From: Paenibacillus cymbidii
Lineage (GTDB): Bacteria; Bacillota; Bacilli; Paenibacillales; NBRC-103111
Length of the DNA: 64,000 nucleotides
Direction of reading: 5' to 3'
Assembly: GCF_004764705.1 (NCBI RefSeq)
Contig: NZ_SHLX01000012.1
Span: forward strand, 124,001 to 188,000
In this document: positions 26,563 to 34,708 of the stretch, piece after piece
Numbering within the stretch: position 1 is the first letter of the stretch
Layout of the letters: each line of letters opens with the position of its first letter
Notes under the pieces: model-generated
Told to the model about the DNA's origin: nothing
Seen by the model: the letters and a program-made list of their open reading frames with translations, nothing else
Databases searched by the model: none
Made by a program: the position numbers and the translations under genes

Positions 26563-27624
26563 ATGAGCAAAACGTTCGGATCATTGACGCATCCGGAAAT
26601 TACCGCGCAGCCGGCCGCGCTTGCCAAGGCGCTGGAGCAGCTTGAGGCGCAACGCGGCTGGGTGGACAAGTACATCGGCAATTCCGCTTTCGACGAAGTG
26701 ATTTTCATCGGCTCGGGCTCCTCTTACTACCAGGCGCTGACGATGGCGGCGACGTTCCGCAAGTGGCTGGGCAGAAGCGCTTCGGCGCAGCCGTCGTCGG
26801 AAATTTTCCTGTTCCGCGACCAGACAGTGGCGCGCGGACGCAACGTGCTGCTCGTCGGCGTGTCGCGTTCGGGCGAATCGACGGAAGTGATTCTCGCGCT
26901 GGAATCGGTCAAGGATGTGCCGGGCTGGACGACATGCGGCATCACCTGCCACGAAGACAGCAAGATGGCGCAAATCGCCGAATGCCTGCTGTCGCCGCTC
27001 GGCAAGGAGCTCAGCACCGTCATGACCAAGTCGCTCAGCAGCATGACGTTCCTCATGCAGGCGGCCATCGCCAAGGCGTCGGGCGACGCCAAGCTGCAGG
27101 CTGAACTGCAGGAAGTCGTCCGTATGGACGAAGCGGTCGTCGCGCAGGCGGATGCCGCGGCGCAGCAGCTCGTGAACGGAAACGCCGAGTTCGCCAACTA
27201 CATCTATCTCGGCATGGGCGCTTACTACGGGCTCAGCCTGGAAGCAAGCCTGAAAATCAAGGAAATGTCGTACGTATGGACGGAAGCCTACGGCACGCTC
27301 GAGTTCCGCCACGGCCCGAAATCGATCATTCAGCCGGGTTCGCTCGTATGTGTGATCGTGTCGGAGACGGCGCGCAAGTACGAACTGAAAGTCGCGGAAG
27401 AAATGCAGGCCTACGGCGCGCATGTGCTGCTGCTGACGGCCGAGAAGGGCGCGGACACCGCTTTTGCCGATACGGTCGTTGAGCTTGGCGGCAAAGAGCT
27501 GTCCGACGAAGCGCGCAGCGTGCTGTATTTGCCGTTGCTGCAATATGTAGGCTACTACACGGCGCTGAAGCGGAACGTCGATCCGGACGCGCCGCGCAAC
27601 CTTACCCAAGTGGTCAAACTTTAA
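26563..27624 (+). CDS. SIS-domain sugar-phosphate isomerase/deaminase (AgaS-like)
   Basis: 353 aa with two SIS domains: GSGSSYY near residue 50 and SRSGEST near residue 105 in the first, GMGAYYGLSLEASLKIKE near 220 in the second, with the conserved E-F-R-H-G-P block. This is the architecture of AgaS (galactosamine-6-P deaminase/isomerase) and of fructosamine-6-P deglycases. Followed by a class II aldolase, DeoR regulator and PfkB kinase, it most resembles the Aga-type pathway producing tagatose 6-phosphate; the exact substrate is inference. It is the first gene after a well-formed promoter-operator. Confidence 0.85.
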   Translation: MSKTFGSLTHPEITAQPAALAKALEQLEAQRGWVDKYIGNSAFDEVIFIGSGSSYYQALTMAATFRKWLGRSASAQPSSEIFLFRDQTVARGRNVLLVGVSRSGESTEVILALESVKDVPGWTTCGITCHEDSKMAQIAECLLSPLGKELSTVMTKSLSSMTFLMQAAIAKASGDAKLQAELQEVVRMDEAVVAQADAAAQQLVNGNAEFANYIYLGMGAYYGLSLEASLKIKEMSYVWTEAYGTLEFRHGPKSIIQPGSLVCVIVSETARKYELKVAEEMQAYGAHVLLLTAEKGADTAFADTVVELGGKELSDEARSVLYLPLLQYVGYYTALKRNVDPDAPRNLTQVVKL

Positions 27625-27658
27625 ACGAAGCGCGAAAACGAAAGGAGCAACATCCCTT

Positions 27659-28537
27659 ATGGCACTTGTCTCATCCACACCGCTGCTTAGGGCGGCGCGC
27701 GCGAACGGCTATTGCATCGGCGCGTTCAACGTGCACACGCTCGAAATGCTGCAGGCCGTCGTCGAAGCGGCCGAAGAGCTGCAGTCGCCGCTCATCATCC
27801 AATCGACCGTCGGCACGGTCAAACATCTTGGCGCCGACTACATCGCCGCAGCCGCCACCGTCGCCTCGAACCGTTCGAGCGTGCCGATTGCGCTGCATCT
27901 CGATCATTGTTCCGATTTTGATCTTATCGTACAATGTATTCGCGCAGGCTATTCGTCCGTCATGATCGACGCGTCGCACCACTCGTTCGCCGAAAACGTC
28001 CGCCAAACGGCCAAAGTGGTCGAAGTGGCGCGCGCCGCCGGCGTCAACGTCGAAGCGGAGCTCGGCAAAGTGGGCGGCGTCGAGGACGAAATCGTCGTCG
28101 CCGAGAACGAAGCGCTGATGGCTGATCCGGGCGAATGCGCGGAATTCGTCCGGCTGACCGGCGTCGCGACGCTCGCTCCGGCGATCGGCACGGCGCACGG
28201 CATCTACAAGGGCGAGCCGAAAATCGACTTCGATCGCATCCGCGCAATCGCGGCTAAGGTTGACGTGCCGCTCGTGCTGCACGGCGGCTCCGGCATTCCG
28301 GAGGAGCAGGTGAAGCGCTGCGTGTCGCTCGGCATGGCGAAGATGAACGTGGCGACCGAGCTGCGCATCGTGTTCTCCGATGCGATCAAGGAAGTGTTTG
28401 CGGCCAACCCGGAGGAGAACGACCCGCGCAAATACATGGTCCCGGCCAAAAAACAACTGAAGCTCGCCGCCATGGAAAAGATGCGGATGTGCGGCAGCAC
28501 CGGCCGCGCCGACGATTATCGCACATGGCTTAAATAA
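27659..28537 (+). CDS. class II (zinc) ketose-bisphosphate aldolase
   Basis: 292 aa, usual family length. Catalytic Asp82 and zinc ligand His83 (HLDH), Glu134, His180 (GTAHG) and His208 (LHGGSG) are present, so it should be active. The enzyme splits fructose- or tagatose-1,6-bisphosphate (or a 5-keto analogue) into dihydroxyacetone phosphate and an aldehyde. Partner genes (SIS isomerase, PfkB kinase) favour tagatose-bisphosphate or a similar sugar. AAAGGAG lies 11 bases before the ATG. Confidence 0.9.
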   Translation: MALVSSTPLLRAARANGYCIGAFNVHTLEMLQAVVEAAEELQSPLIIQSTVGTVKHLGADYIAAAATVASNRSSVPIALHLDHCSDFDLIVQCIRAGYSSVMIDASHHSFAENVRQTAKVVEVARAAGVNVEAELGKVGGVEDEIVVAENEALMADPGECAEFVRLTGVATLAPAIGTAHGIYKGEPKIDFDRIRAIAAKVDVPLVLHGGSGIPEEQVKRCVSLGMAKMNVATELRIVFSDAIKEVFAANPEENDPRKYMVPAKKQLKLAAMEKMRMCGSTGRADDYRTWLK

Positions 28538-28584
28538 ACATGGACAGGCACGTCCGCCTGCCCGAACTTGTCGGGAGTGAACGT

Positions 28585-29382
28585 ATGGGAACGCAAGCGC
28601 TGTCCAAAGGGCAACAAAGACGGGAACAGATGCTGAGCCTGATCAAGCGGCAAAGTCGCGTCACATTGCAGGAGATCGTCGACTACTGCGGCTGTTCGGA
28701 AGCGACGGCGCGGCGCGACCTCGGGCTGCTCGAGGAGAGCGGCGACATCATCCGCACGATCGGCGGCGCCCAGATCGGCACACTCCCGTACGAAGGCAAC
28801 GGCTACGGCAAAGAAAGCTCGTTCGACGAGAAGAAGCAGCTGCTCTGGAACGAGAAGCTGGCGATCGCCGAACGCGCCGCCGCGCTGATCGAGGAAGGCG
28901 ACGTGATCGGCCTGACCGGCGGCACGACGACGTATTTGATCGCCAAGGCGATCAAGCATCGCGAAAGCATCACCGTCGTGACCAATGCGGTGAACATCGC
29001 CATGGAGCTTGCCGATTCGGACGGCGTGCAGGTCGTGCTGACCGGCGGCGTCATGCGCAGCAAGAGCTTCGAGCTGTGCGGCCCGCTCGCGCGCAAGACG
29101 GTCGAGGACATCCACATCGGCAAAATGTTTCTCGGCAGCGACGGCATTTCCGCCCGGCAGGGGGTCACCACGTATTCGGAGCTGGAAGCGGAAATCAGCC
29201 AGATGCTGGTCGAGCGCGCCGCCATGACAATCGCCGTTTTCGACCATTCGAAGGCGGGCAAAGCATCGCTGTTTACGGTCGTGCCGCTCGCTTCGCTGCA
29301 AGCTTGCGTCACCGACGGGCCGCTCGATGTTGAGCTGGAGCGCAGGCTGGCCGAGCTTGGCGTTGTTGTGCATCAGGCTTGA
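28585..29382 (+). CDS. DeoR-family transcriptional regulator
   Basis: 265 aa. An N-terminal winged HTH (about residues 14-65, VTLQEIVDYCGCSEATARRD) is followed by a DeoR sensor domain (GLTGGTTTYLIAK, FLGSDGIS) that binds a sugar phosphate. The ATG at 28585 has GGGAG 7 bases upstream; the upstream in-frame ATG at 28540 has none. It is in the same operon as the SIS, aldolase and PfkB genes and probably represses them through the half-sites at 26488-26516. Confidence 0.88.
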   Translation: MGTQALSKGQQRREQMLSLIKRQSRVTLQEIVDYCGCSEATARRDLGLLEESGDIIRTIGGAQIGTLPYEGNGYGKESSFDEKKQLLWNEKLAIAERAAALIEEGDVIGLTGGTTTYLIAKAIKHRESITVVTNAVNIAMELADSDGVQVVLTGGVMRSKSFELCGPLARKTVEDIHIGKMFLGSDGISARQGVTTYSELEAEISQMLVERAAMTIAVFDHSKAGKASLFTVVPLASLQACVTDGPLDVELERRLAELGVVVHQA

Positions 29383-29421
29383 GTGCCCTTGGGGCGCGGC
29401 AACCTTCATAAAATCGTGAAG

Positions 29422-29468
29422 AAACGGGTCCCGCCTGCGCCTCGAGCAAGCGGCGAGACCGTTTTTTT
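29422..29468 (+). terminator. Rho-independent terminator between the DeoR and PfkB genes
   Basis: AAACGG... (from 29422) pairs with ...CCGTTT (ending 29464) over about 12 pairs with a one-base bulge, followed by a run of seven T (29462-29468). It should reduce PfkB transcription from the operon promoter. Confidence 0.65.
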
Positions 29469-29510
29469 GCAGATGCGGGGAAATTTTTCATAGGGACGGA
29501 GGAGAGTATC

Positions 29511-30446
29511 GTGGGCAAACGGGTGTATATTTTGGGCGAGCTCAATATCGACCTGATCGCGACCGGCCGCGACGTGATGCCGGAATGGAACCGCGAGAAG
29601 CTGCTCGATTCGTTCGACATGGCGCTCGGCTCGTCCTCGGCGATTACGGCGAGCGTGCTGGCCGGGCTGGGCGCCGACGTGGCGATGGTGAGCGTCGTCG
29701 GCGACGATGCGTTCGGCCGCTACTGCCTGGAGCGGCTGGCGGCGAACGGCGTCGACACGGCGCATGTGCGCGTCGACCCGCAGCAGCAAACCGGCGTCAC
29801 GCTGTCGCTGTCGACGGCCAAAGACCGCGCGTTGCTGACGCACATGGGCGCGATTTCGGAGCTGCGCCCCGCGGACGTTCCGGACGCGATGTGGACGGAA
29901 GCGGCGCATGTGCATTTTGGCTCGTATTATTTGCAGGACGGCATGCGCGGCAGCTGGCGCGACTTGTTCGCCGCGGCGCGCGAGCGAGGCATCACCACAT
30001 CGTTCGACACGGGCTGGGACATTCGCGAAGGCTGGGACGCGGAGCGTATTCGCGCGCTGCTTGCCGTCACCGACTGGTTCGTGCCCAGCGAGGACGAGCT
30101 GCTGGCGATTTGCGCCGCGGAAACGCTGGAGCAGGCGCTGGCGACGCTGCCGGCGGCGCGCGGCATGGTCGCGGTCAAGCGCGGCTCGCGCGGCGCGGCG
30201 CTTGTGGCGCCGGACGGCACGCGGCTCGACGCGGCGCCCTTGCGCGCGAACCCGGTCGACACGACCGGCGCGGGCGACTCGTTTAACGCCGGCTTGATCT
30301 ATGGCCGGCTTGCGGGCATGGCGGACGCCGAGCTGCTGCGTTTCGCCGGCGCCTGCGGCGCGATGGCGACCGAACGCATCGGCGGCGCGCAAGCGGTGCC
30401 GTCGCTGGCCGACGTGCGGCGGTTTATTGCGGAGCGCAGCACGTAA
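29511..30446 (+). CDS. PfkB-family carbohydrate kinase
   Basis: 311 aa. The signature DTTGAGDSFNAG begins at residue 250, with the catalytic Asp at 256, and GELNIDLI at the N terminus is the usual PfkB opening. It phosphorylates a sugar or sugar phosphate with ATP; in this context a ketohexose-6-phosphate kinase such as tagatose-6-P kinase is likely. GTG start with GGAGGAG 6 bases upstream. It follows a terminator, so its expression may partly come from read-through. Confidence 0.88.
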   Translation: MGKRVYILGELNIDLIATGRDVMPEWNREKLLDSFDMALGSSSAITASVLAGLGADVAMVSVVGDDAFGRYCLERLAANGVDTAHVRVDPQQQTGVTLSLSTAKDRALLTHMGAISELRPADVPDAMWTEAAHVHFGSYYLQDGMRGSWRDLFAAARERGITTSFDTGWDIREGWDAERIRALLAVTDWFVPSEDELLAICAAETLEQALATLPAARGMVAVKRGSRGAALVAPDGTRLDAAPLRANPVDTTGAGDSFNAGLIYGRLAGMADAELLRFAGACGAMATERIGGAQAVPSLADVRRFIAERST

Positions 30447-30463
30447 GCATCGGCGCTCCATAC

Positions 30464-30507
30464 GCGGCGGCCAACAGGTATCGCAACTGGGGGCCGGCCG
30501 CTTTCTT
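30464..30507. terminator. hairpin in the convergent PfkB/AraC intergenic region
   Basis: GCGGCGGCC (30464-30472) and GGCCGGCCGC (30492-30501) pair with a one-base bulge, followed by TTTCTT. It lies between two convergent genes. Confidence 0.45.
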
Positions 30508-30526
30508 GGCGTGCGATTCGACCGCG

Positions 30527-31417
30527 TTACACGCGGGTAGCCGCTCCGCCTTCCGAGCGATATTCGCTCGGCGTACGTCCGTGCGATTCGCGAAACACGC
30601 GCGAAAACGTGCGAAACGACTCAAAGCCGACCTCGAGCGCGATGTCGGCTATTGTCATATTTGTCGAGAGGAGCAGAATCGCCGCGTTCTTCATTCGCAG
30701 CCCGTGAACGTATTCCAGGAAGCTGACTCCGTAGTGCCGCTTGAAGGAACGCGTAATATGCGGGATGCTGACGCAGAACTGCCCGGCCAGCTGTTGCAGG
30801 GTGAGCGGCTTCTGATAATGGATGTGAATGTAGCTCATAATGGTCCGGAATCGCGAGCGGGCCATTGATTCGTCGCCGACGACCGGCGATCCGGGCCGCT
30901 CTTTGACGGCCATCCGCAAGAACAGCAACAGCGCTTCGGTCAGCTTGGCCCGAATGAAGCTGTTGTGGCCGACGATTCCGGGATTGCGGCACTCCTCGTA
31001 TAGCTCCGTCATAATGCCGTGCATTCGTTCGGCATGCGGCGATTTCAATGTGCAGCAGGACGGCAGCGCCGTGCCGACGGTCAGCAGCGGGTCGGACAGC
31101 TCGGCGTTTCCCGGCAGATCGCCCAGCATATGAATGTCAAACATGCAGCCGAGCTTGCGGATGCCCGCCTCGTCCTCGTTGTCCGCATCGTGAAGATGCT
31201 GCGGCAATACGAAGGAAACGGTTCCCGGCTGCAGGCGATGCTTCGCGCCGTTGACGGATTGGGTGCCGCGTCCTTCGACTACATAGGTGAATTCGGCAAA
31301 ATCGTGGTAATGGAGCGGGATTGTTCGCGCGGTATATGAGAAGATATAAAAGGGCAGCCGGTCACTGCTTACCTTGAACTGTGCGATGACATCCTGGTAT
31401 TCCGGAAATATCGACAT
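30527..31417 (-). CDS. AraC-family regulator (cupin sensor, paralogue 1)
   Basis: 296 aa. An N-terminal cupin-type sugar-binding domain (LHYHDFAEFTYVVEGRG near residue 33) and a C-terminal double AraC HTH (about 185-290; LTLQQLAGQFCVS and MTIADIALEVGFESF). The ATG at 31417 is preferred over 31501: GGAAGG lies just upstream, and the sequence there (SIFPEYQDVIAQF) aligns with the start of the paralogue at 39808. It is divergent from the DegT gene at 31531, with paired AraC-type direct repeats between them, so it probably controls that operon. Confidence 0.9.
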   Translation of the reverse strand: MSIFPEYQDVIAQFKVSSDRLPFYIFSYTARTIPLHYHDFAEFTYVVEGRGTQSVNGAKHRLQPGTVSFVLPQHLHDADNEDEAGIRKLGCMFDIHMLGDLPGNAELSDPLLTVGTALPSCCTLKSPHAERMHGIMTELYEECRNPGIVGHNSFIRAKLTEALLLFLRMAVKERPGSPVVGDESMARSRFRTIMSYIHIHYQKPLTLQQLAGQFCVSIPHITRSFKRHYGVSFLEYVHGLRMKNAAILLLSTNMTIADIALEVGFESFRTFSRVFRESHGRTPSEYRSEGGAATRV

Positions 31418-31438
31418 TTCGCCTTCCGCTCCCGGTAT

Positions 31439-31492
31439 CGATTTGGCTTGCCGCGTTACCGATCTGGCATGCGCGCCGCCGGAATCTATTTT
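31439..31492 (+). promoter_or_regulatory. AraC-type direct repeat and promoter of the DegT operon (module 1)
   Basis: CGATTTGGCTTGC (31439-31451) and CGATCTGGCATGC (31460-31472) match at 11 of 13 positions and are spaced by 21 bases. The second overlaps a weak -35 (CTGGCA, 31464-31469), which is 17 bases from TATTTT (31487-31492). The same arrangement is seen at 40785-40837. Confidence 0.7.
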
Positions 31493-31530
31493 ATCATACA
31501 AGTAGCAACCAGACGGAGGGATAGAAGGAT

Positions 31531-32784
31531 ATGCAGCAGGAAAAATTGGCCATTCACGGCGGCGCGCCGGTCAAAACAACGCCGTACGGCAGCGGCAAGC
31601 GATTCGGGCTCGAGGAAGCGAAGGAGCTGTTGGAGGCGCTGGATCAGAACACGCTGTTCTATCATCAGGGAAAAAAAGTAAAGCAATTTTTACGCGATTT
31701 CGGCGAGCTGTACGGCGTGAAATACAGTGTTGCGGCATCGTCGGGGACGGCGGCGATCCATGTCGCGCTCGGCGCTGCGGGCGTTACGGTCGGCGACGAA
31801 GTCGTGACCGGACCGATTACGGATCAAGGGACGCTGATCGGCATCTTGTATCAGAATGCGGTGCCGGTATTCGCCGATCTCGATCCGAATACGTACGGCC
31901 TCGATCCTTCCTCGATCGAATCGCGCATTACCTCCCGGACCAAAGCGATCGTCGTTGTCCATCTGGCCGGCAATCCGTGCGATATGGACCCGATCATGGA
32001 CATTGCAAGGCGGCACGGGCTCAAGGTGATCGAGGATTGCGCGCAAAGCTACATGACCCGCTACAAAGGCAGGCTGGTCGGAACGATCGGCGATTACGGC
32101 TGCTTCAGCACGAACGACTTCAAGCACATGTCGACGGGCGACGGCGGCATGGTGCTGGTCAATTCCGGGGACGAGGCGGATTATCAGCGCACGCACGCGT
32201 TCGCGGACAAAAATTACATGCGGTTCGAATCGACGGTGGTACGCGATCTTTCCTACCTGGCCCCGAATTATCGCATGACCGAGCTGCAAGGAGCGGTAGG
32301 CATCGCGCAGCTGAAGAAGCTGCCGCTGGTATGCGAGCGTCGCCACAGCTACGGCGATCGGCTGACGGCGGGCATCGCCGATTTGCCCGGCATCGCTCCG
32401 CACCGCGTTGCCGACGGCAATTACGGCACGTACTGGTTTTATATGCTGCGCGTCGACGAGGCGGCGCTCGGCTGTACGCGCGATCAGTTTTCGGAAGCGC
32501 TCAAGGGGGAAGGCGTCTCCAACGGCGCCGGCTACATCAAGCAAGCGGTTTACATGCAGCCGCTGTTTCAACGAAAAACCGCTTATCCCGGCAGCCATTT
32601 TCCTTTCGAGCTTTACGACGTCGATTACAAGGAAGGCTTGTGTCCGGAGGCGGAGGCGATATTGCGGACTGCCATTGTGATTCCGGTGAATGAATTTTAT
32701 ACGGATACGGATCTGGCGGATACCATAACCGGCATTCGCAAGGTTGCGCTGCATTTCGGCAACAAGGAAGGAAGAGAAGCATGA
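31531..32784 (+). CDS. DegT/DnrJ/EryC1-family PLP aminotransferase (paralogue 1)
   Basis: 417 aa. Family blocks: SSGTAAIHVAL (about residue 70), the acidic IEDCAQS (about 168, cofactor contact) and FSTNDFKHMSTGDGG with the Lys that forms the PLP Schiff base (about residue 195). It transfers an amino group to a keto-sugar, or runs the reverse reaction in catabolism. It is nearly collinear with the proteins at 40872 and 62588 (shared SGTAAIHVALGAAGVTVGDE segment). GGAGGG lies 10 bases upstream. Its stop overlaps the start of the amidohydrolase gene. Confidence 0.9.
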   Translation: MQQEKLAIHGGAPVKTTPYGSGKRFGLEEAKELLEALDQNTLFYHQGKKVKQFLRDFGELYGVKYSVAASSGTAAIHVALGAAGVTVGDEVVTGPITDQGTLIGILYQNAVPVFADLDPNTYGLDPSSIESRITSRTKAIVVVHLAGNPCDMDPIMDIARRHGLKVIEDCAQSYMTRYKGRLVGTIGDYGCFSTNDFKHMSTGDGGMVLVNSGDEADYQRTHAFADKNYMRFESTVVRDLSYLAPNYRMTELQGAVGIAQLKKLPLVCERRHSYGDRLTAGIADLPGIAPHRVADGNYGTYWFYMLRVDEAALGCTRDQFSEALKGEGVSNGAGYIKQAVYMQPLFQRKTAYPGSHFPFELYDVDYKEGLCPEAEAILRTAIVIPVNEFYTDTDLADTITGIRKVALHFGNKEGREA

Positions 32785-33647
32785 TTATCGATGCGCACAA
32801 TCACCCGGACTGGTACGGACACCATGCGGCCAAATTTCTCGCCAATATGGACGAACTCGGCATCGATCGCACCTGGCTGCTCAGCTGGGAGGCGCCGGCC
32901 GACGAATACGATCCGGCTTATATCAAGGTGCTGCCCGACCCGGCGGGCGAAGGGCCGATTTCTTTCGCCAGATGCGCCGCATACGTCGAGCGGTACCCCG
33001 ACAGGTTCGTGCTCGGATACGCCCCCGATCCGCGGCGGCCGGACGCGATCGATCGGCTCAGGATGGCAATCGACCTGTACGGCGTGCGGATTTACGGCGA
33101 GCTGAAGCTCAGGATGATGTACGATAACCCGGACGCGCTGCGAATGTTCCGCTTCTGCGGCGAAGCCGGCTTGCCGGTCGTCGTTCATATCGATTACGAA
33201 TTCGCCACGGGTCGCGCTTATCCGCGGCCGAACTGGTGGTACGGCGGCGGCATCGAGGCGTTCGAGCGGGCGGTGCAGGCATGCCCGGAGACGATCTTTC
33301 TCGGACATGCGCCCGGCTTCTGGGCCCATATATCCGCCGACGATCAGTTCGACAAGACGCCGTATCCGACCGGTCCCGTCGTGCCTGGCGGCCGTATCGA
33401 ACGGATGTTGCGCCAATATCCGAATTTGTACTGCGACATTTCCGCCGGATCGGGTGTCAACGCGCTGAGCCGGGATGCCGATTACACCCGCAGCTTCCTG
33501 ATCGAATTCCAGGACCGCGTCTTGTACGGCAGAGACTACTTCGACAACCGGCACCAGGAATGTCTCGAATCGCTCGGTTTGCCGGAAGAGGCGCTTGCCA
33601 AAATTTACAGCGGAAACGCGCTCAAGCTCGTGCCGTTGGACGTGTAG
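32781..33647 (+). CDS. amidohydrolase-family (TIM-barrel) metal hydrolase
   Basis: 288 aa, beginning IDAHNH (His6 and His8, first metal ligands), with VVHID near residue 138, FLGHAPG near 173 and a late Asp in LYGRDYFD near 252, the ligand pattern of amidohydrolase-2 enzymes (lactonase or decarboxylase type). It overlaps the DegT stop as ATGA, so the pair is translationally coupled. A lactonase or decarboxylase acting after the aminotransferase is plausible; the reaction is inferred. Confidence 0.85.
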   Translation: MIIDAHNHPDWYGHHAAKFLANMDELGIDRTWLLSWEAPADEYDPAYIKVLPDPAGEGPISFARCAAYVERYPDRFVLGYAPDPRRPDAIDRLRMAIDLYGVRIYGELKLRMMYDNPDALRMFRFCGEAGLPVVVHIDYEFATGRAYPRPNWWYGGGIEAFERAVQACPETIFLGHAPGFWAHISADDQFDKTPYPTGPVVPGGRIERMLRQYPNLYCDISAGSGVNALSRDADYTRSFLIEFQDRVLYGRDYFDNRHQECLESLGLPEEALAKIYSGNALKLVPLDV

Positions 33648-33717
33648 AGGCAAGATTCGAATCGTCGCGGCCGGTTTTGCGGCCCCGAACAATCGATCAA
33701 ACAAGGAGTGCCAGAGC

Positions 33718-34488
33718 ATGCACCGTACGGTTGACAGTTGGGAGCGGTTTCGGTCGGAGTGGGACGGGGTCATCAATTTTCTGATGAAGGGCGAGACGGT
33801 TCCTTTCCACTACCGGATGCCTCCGATCGAGCGGATCGTCGAGGAGCTGCGTCACCATCCGGATTCGAGGATAACGCCCGGCACGAAAGGCAACAAGCTG
33901 GATCTGACCGATATTTCCGAATCGTTCCGCAAGATGCCGATCGAGGAGGCCGTTGACTCGGCTTTTGCGCTCGCCCATTTCAAATTGCCGGCGTTTTACG
34001 GCAGCGGAAAGCTGCTGGACGGTTTCGAGGAGCAAGTGCTCCAGCCGTGGCAGCGCGCGCTGCGCGAGGCCGGGTTCACCTGGGAGCGGTGCTATCCGAT
34101 TCTGTTCATCAGCGGACCGGGAAGAACTACCAATTATCATCTCGATTATTCGCATGTGCTGGCCTGGCAGGTCCATGGCACCAAAACGTTCGTCGGGCTG
34201 AAGGACCCGGACCGCTGGGCCCCGCTCGCCGTCCGTCTGCACTGCAAGGGAACGGAGCGGCCGGCGGATATCGGGCCGGAGGACGAGTTGGCCTATGTCA
34301 TGACTCCCGGTACCGTGCTGTGGAACACGTTCCTGACGCCGCACTGGGTGGAGGCGTCCGATCGGGCGGCTTGCAGTGTCAACATTTCGCACGGAGGATT
34401 GCGTTACAAAGGCCGGCTGTGCCTTCACGAGCAGGAAGTGGTCGATTGGCAGCTCGCCAATCCGGACAAGCAGCGAATATTGTTCTGA
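33718..34488 (+). CDS. JmjC/cupin-8-like Fe(II) oxygenase candidate
   Basis: 256 aa. The central segment has His141-x-Asp143 (YHLDYSH) followed by WQVHGTKTFVGL, and a distal His209 (TPHWVEA), the 2-His-1-carboxylate pattern and spacing of JmjC/cupin-8 2-oxoglutarate-dependent oxygenases. AAGGAGTG is 9 bases before the ATG. It lies 70 bases after the amidohydrolase in the same direction and ends at a strong terminator, so it closes the 31531 operon. The substrate is unknown. Confidence 0.65.
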   Translation: MHRTVDSWERFRSEWDGVINFLMKGETVPFHYRMPPIERIVEELRHHPDSRITPGTKGNKLDLTDISESFRKMPIEEAVDSAFALAHFKLPAFYGSGKLLDGFEEQVLQPWQRALREAGFTWERCYPILFISGPGRTTNYHLDYSHVLAWQVHGTKTFVGLKDPDRWAPLAVRLHCKGTERPADIGPEDELAYVMTPGTVLWNTFLTPHWVEASDRAACSVNISHGGLRYKGRLCLHEQEVVDWQLANPDKQRILF

Positions 34489-34523
34489 GTCCGACGAAAT
34501 GAAGCCGTATTCGGCGATTTCCT

Positions 34524-34565
34524 CAAGCCCGCGAGCTTTCGCGGGCTTGTTTGCCGTCTTTTTTG
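34524..34565 (+). terminator. Rho-independent terminator of the DegT/amidohydrolase/oxygenase operon
   Basis: CAAGCCCGCGA (34524-34534) pairs perfectly with TCGCGGGCTTG (34539-34549), an 11-bp stem with a 4-base loop, followed by T-rich sequence ending in TTTTTT (34560-34565). Confidence 0.8.
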
Positions 34566-34708
34566 GCCGCTAATGAACGTTTTACAAGCACTTGAGGAAA
34601 TTTTTATCGTCGCACCGCAGGATTCGACAGCGCCGGTCGCGAAAACTTATTCCCGGGAAACTGGCGAAGCGGCCAAATGGGCGCAGCGCATTTCGGGGGG
34701 CAGCGGGG

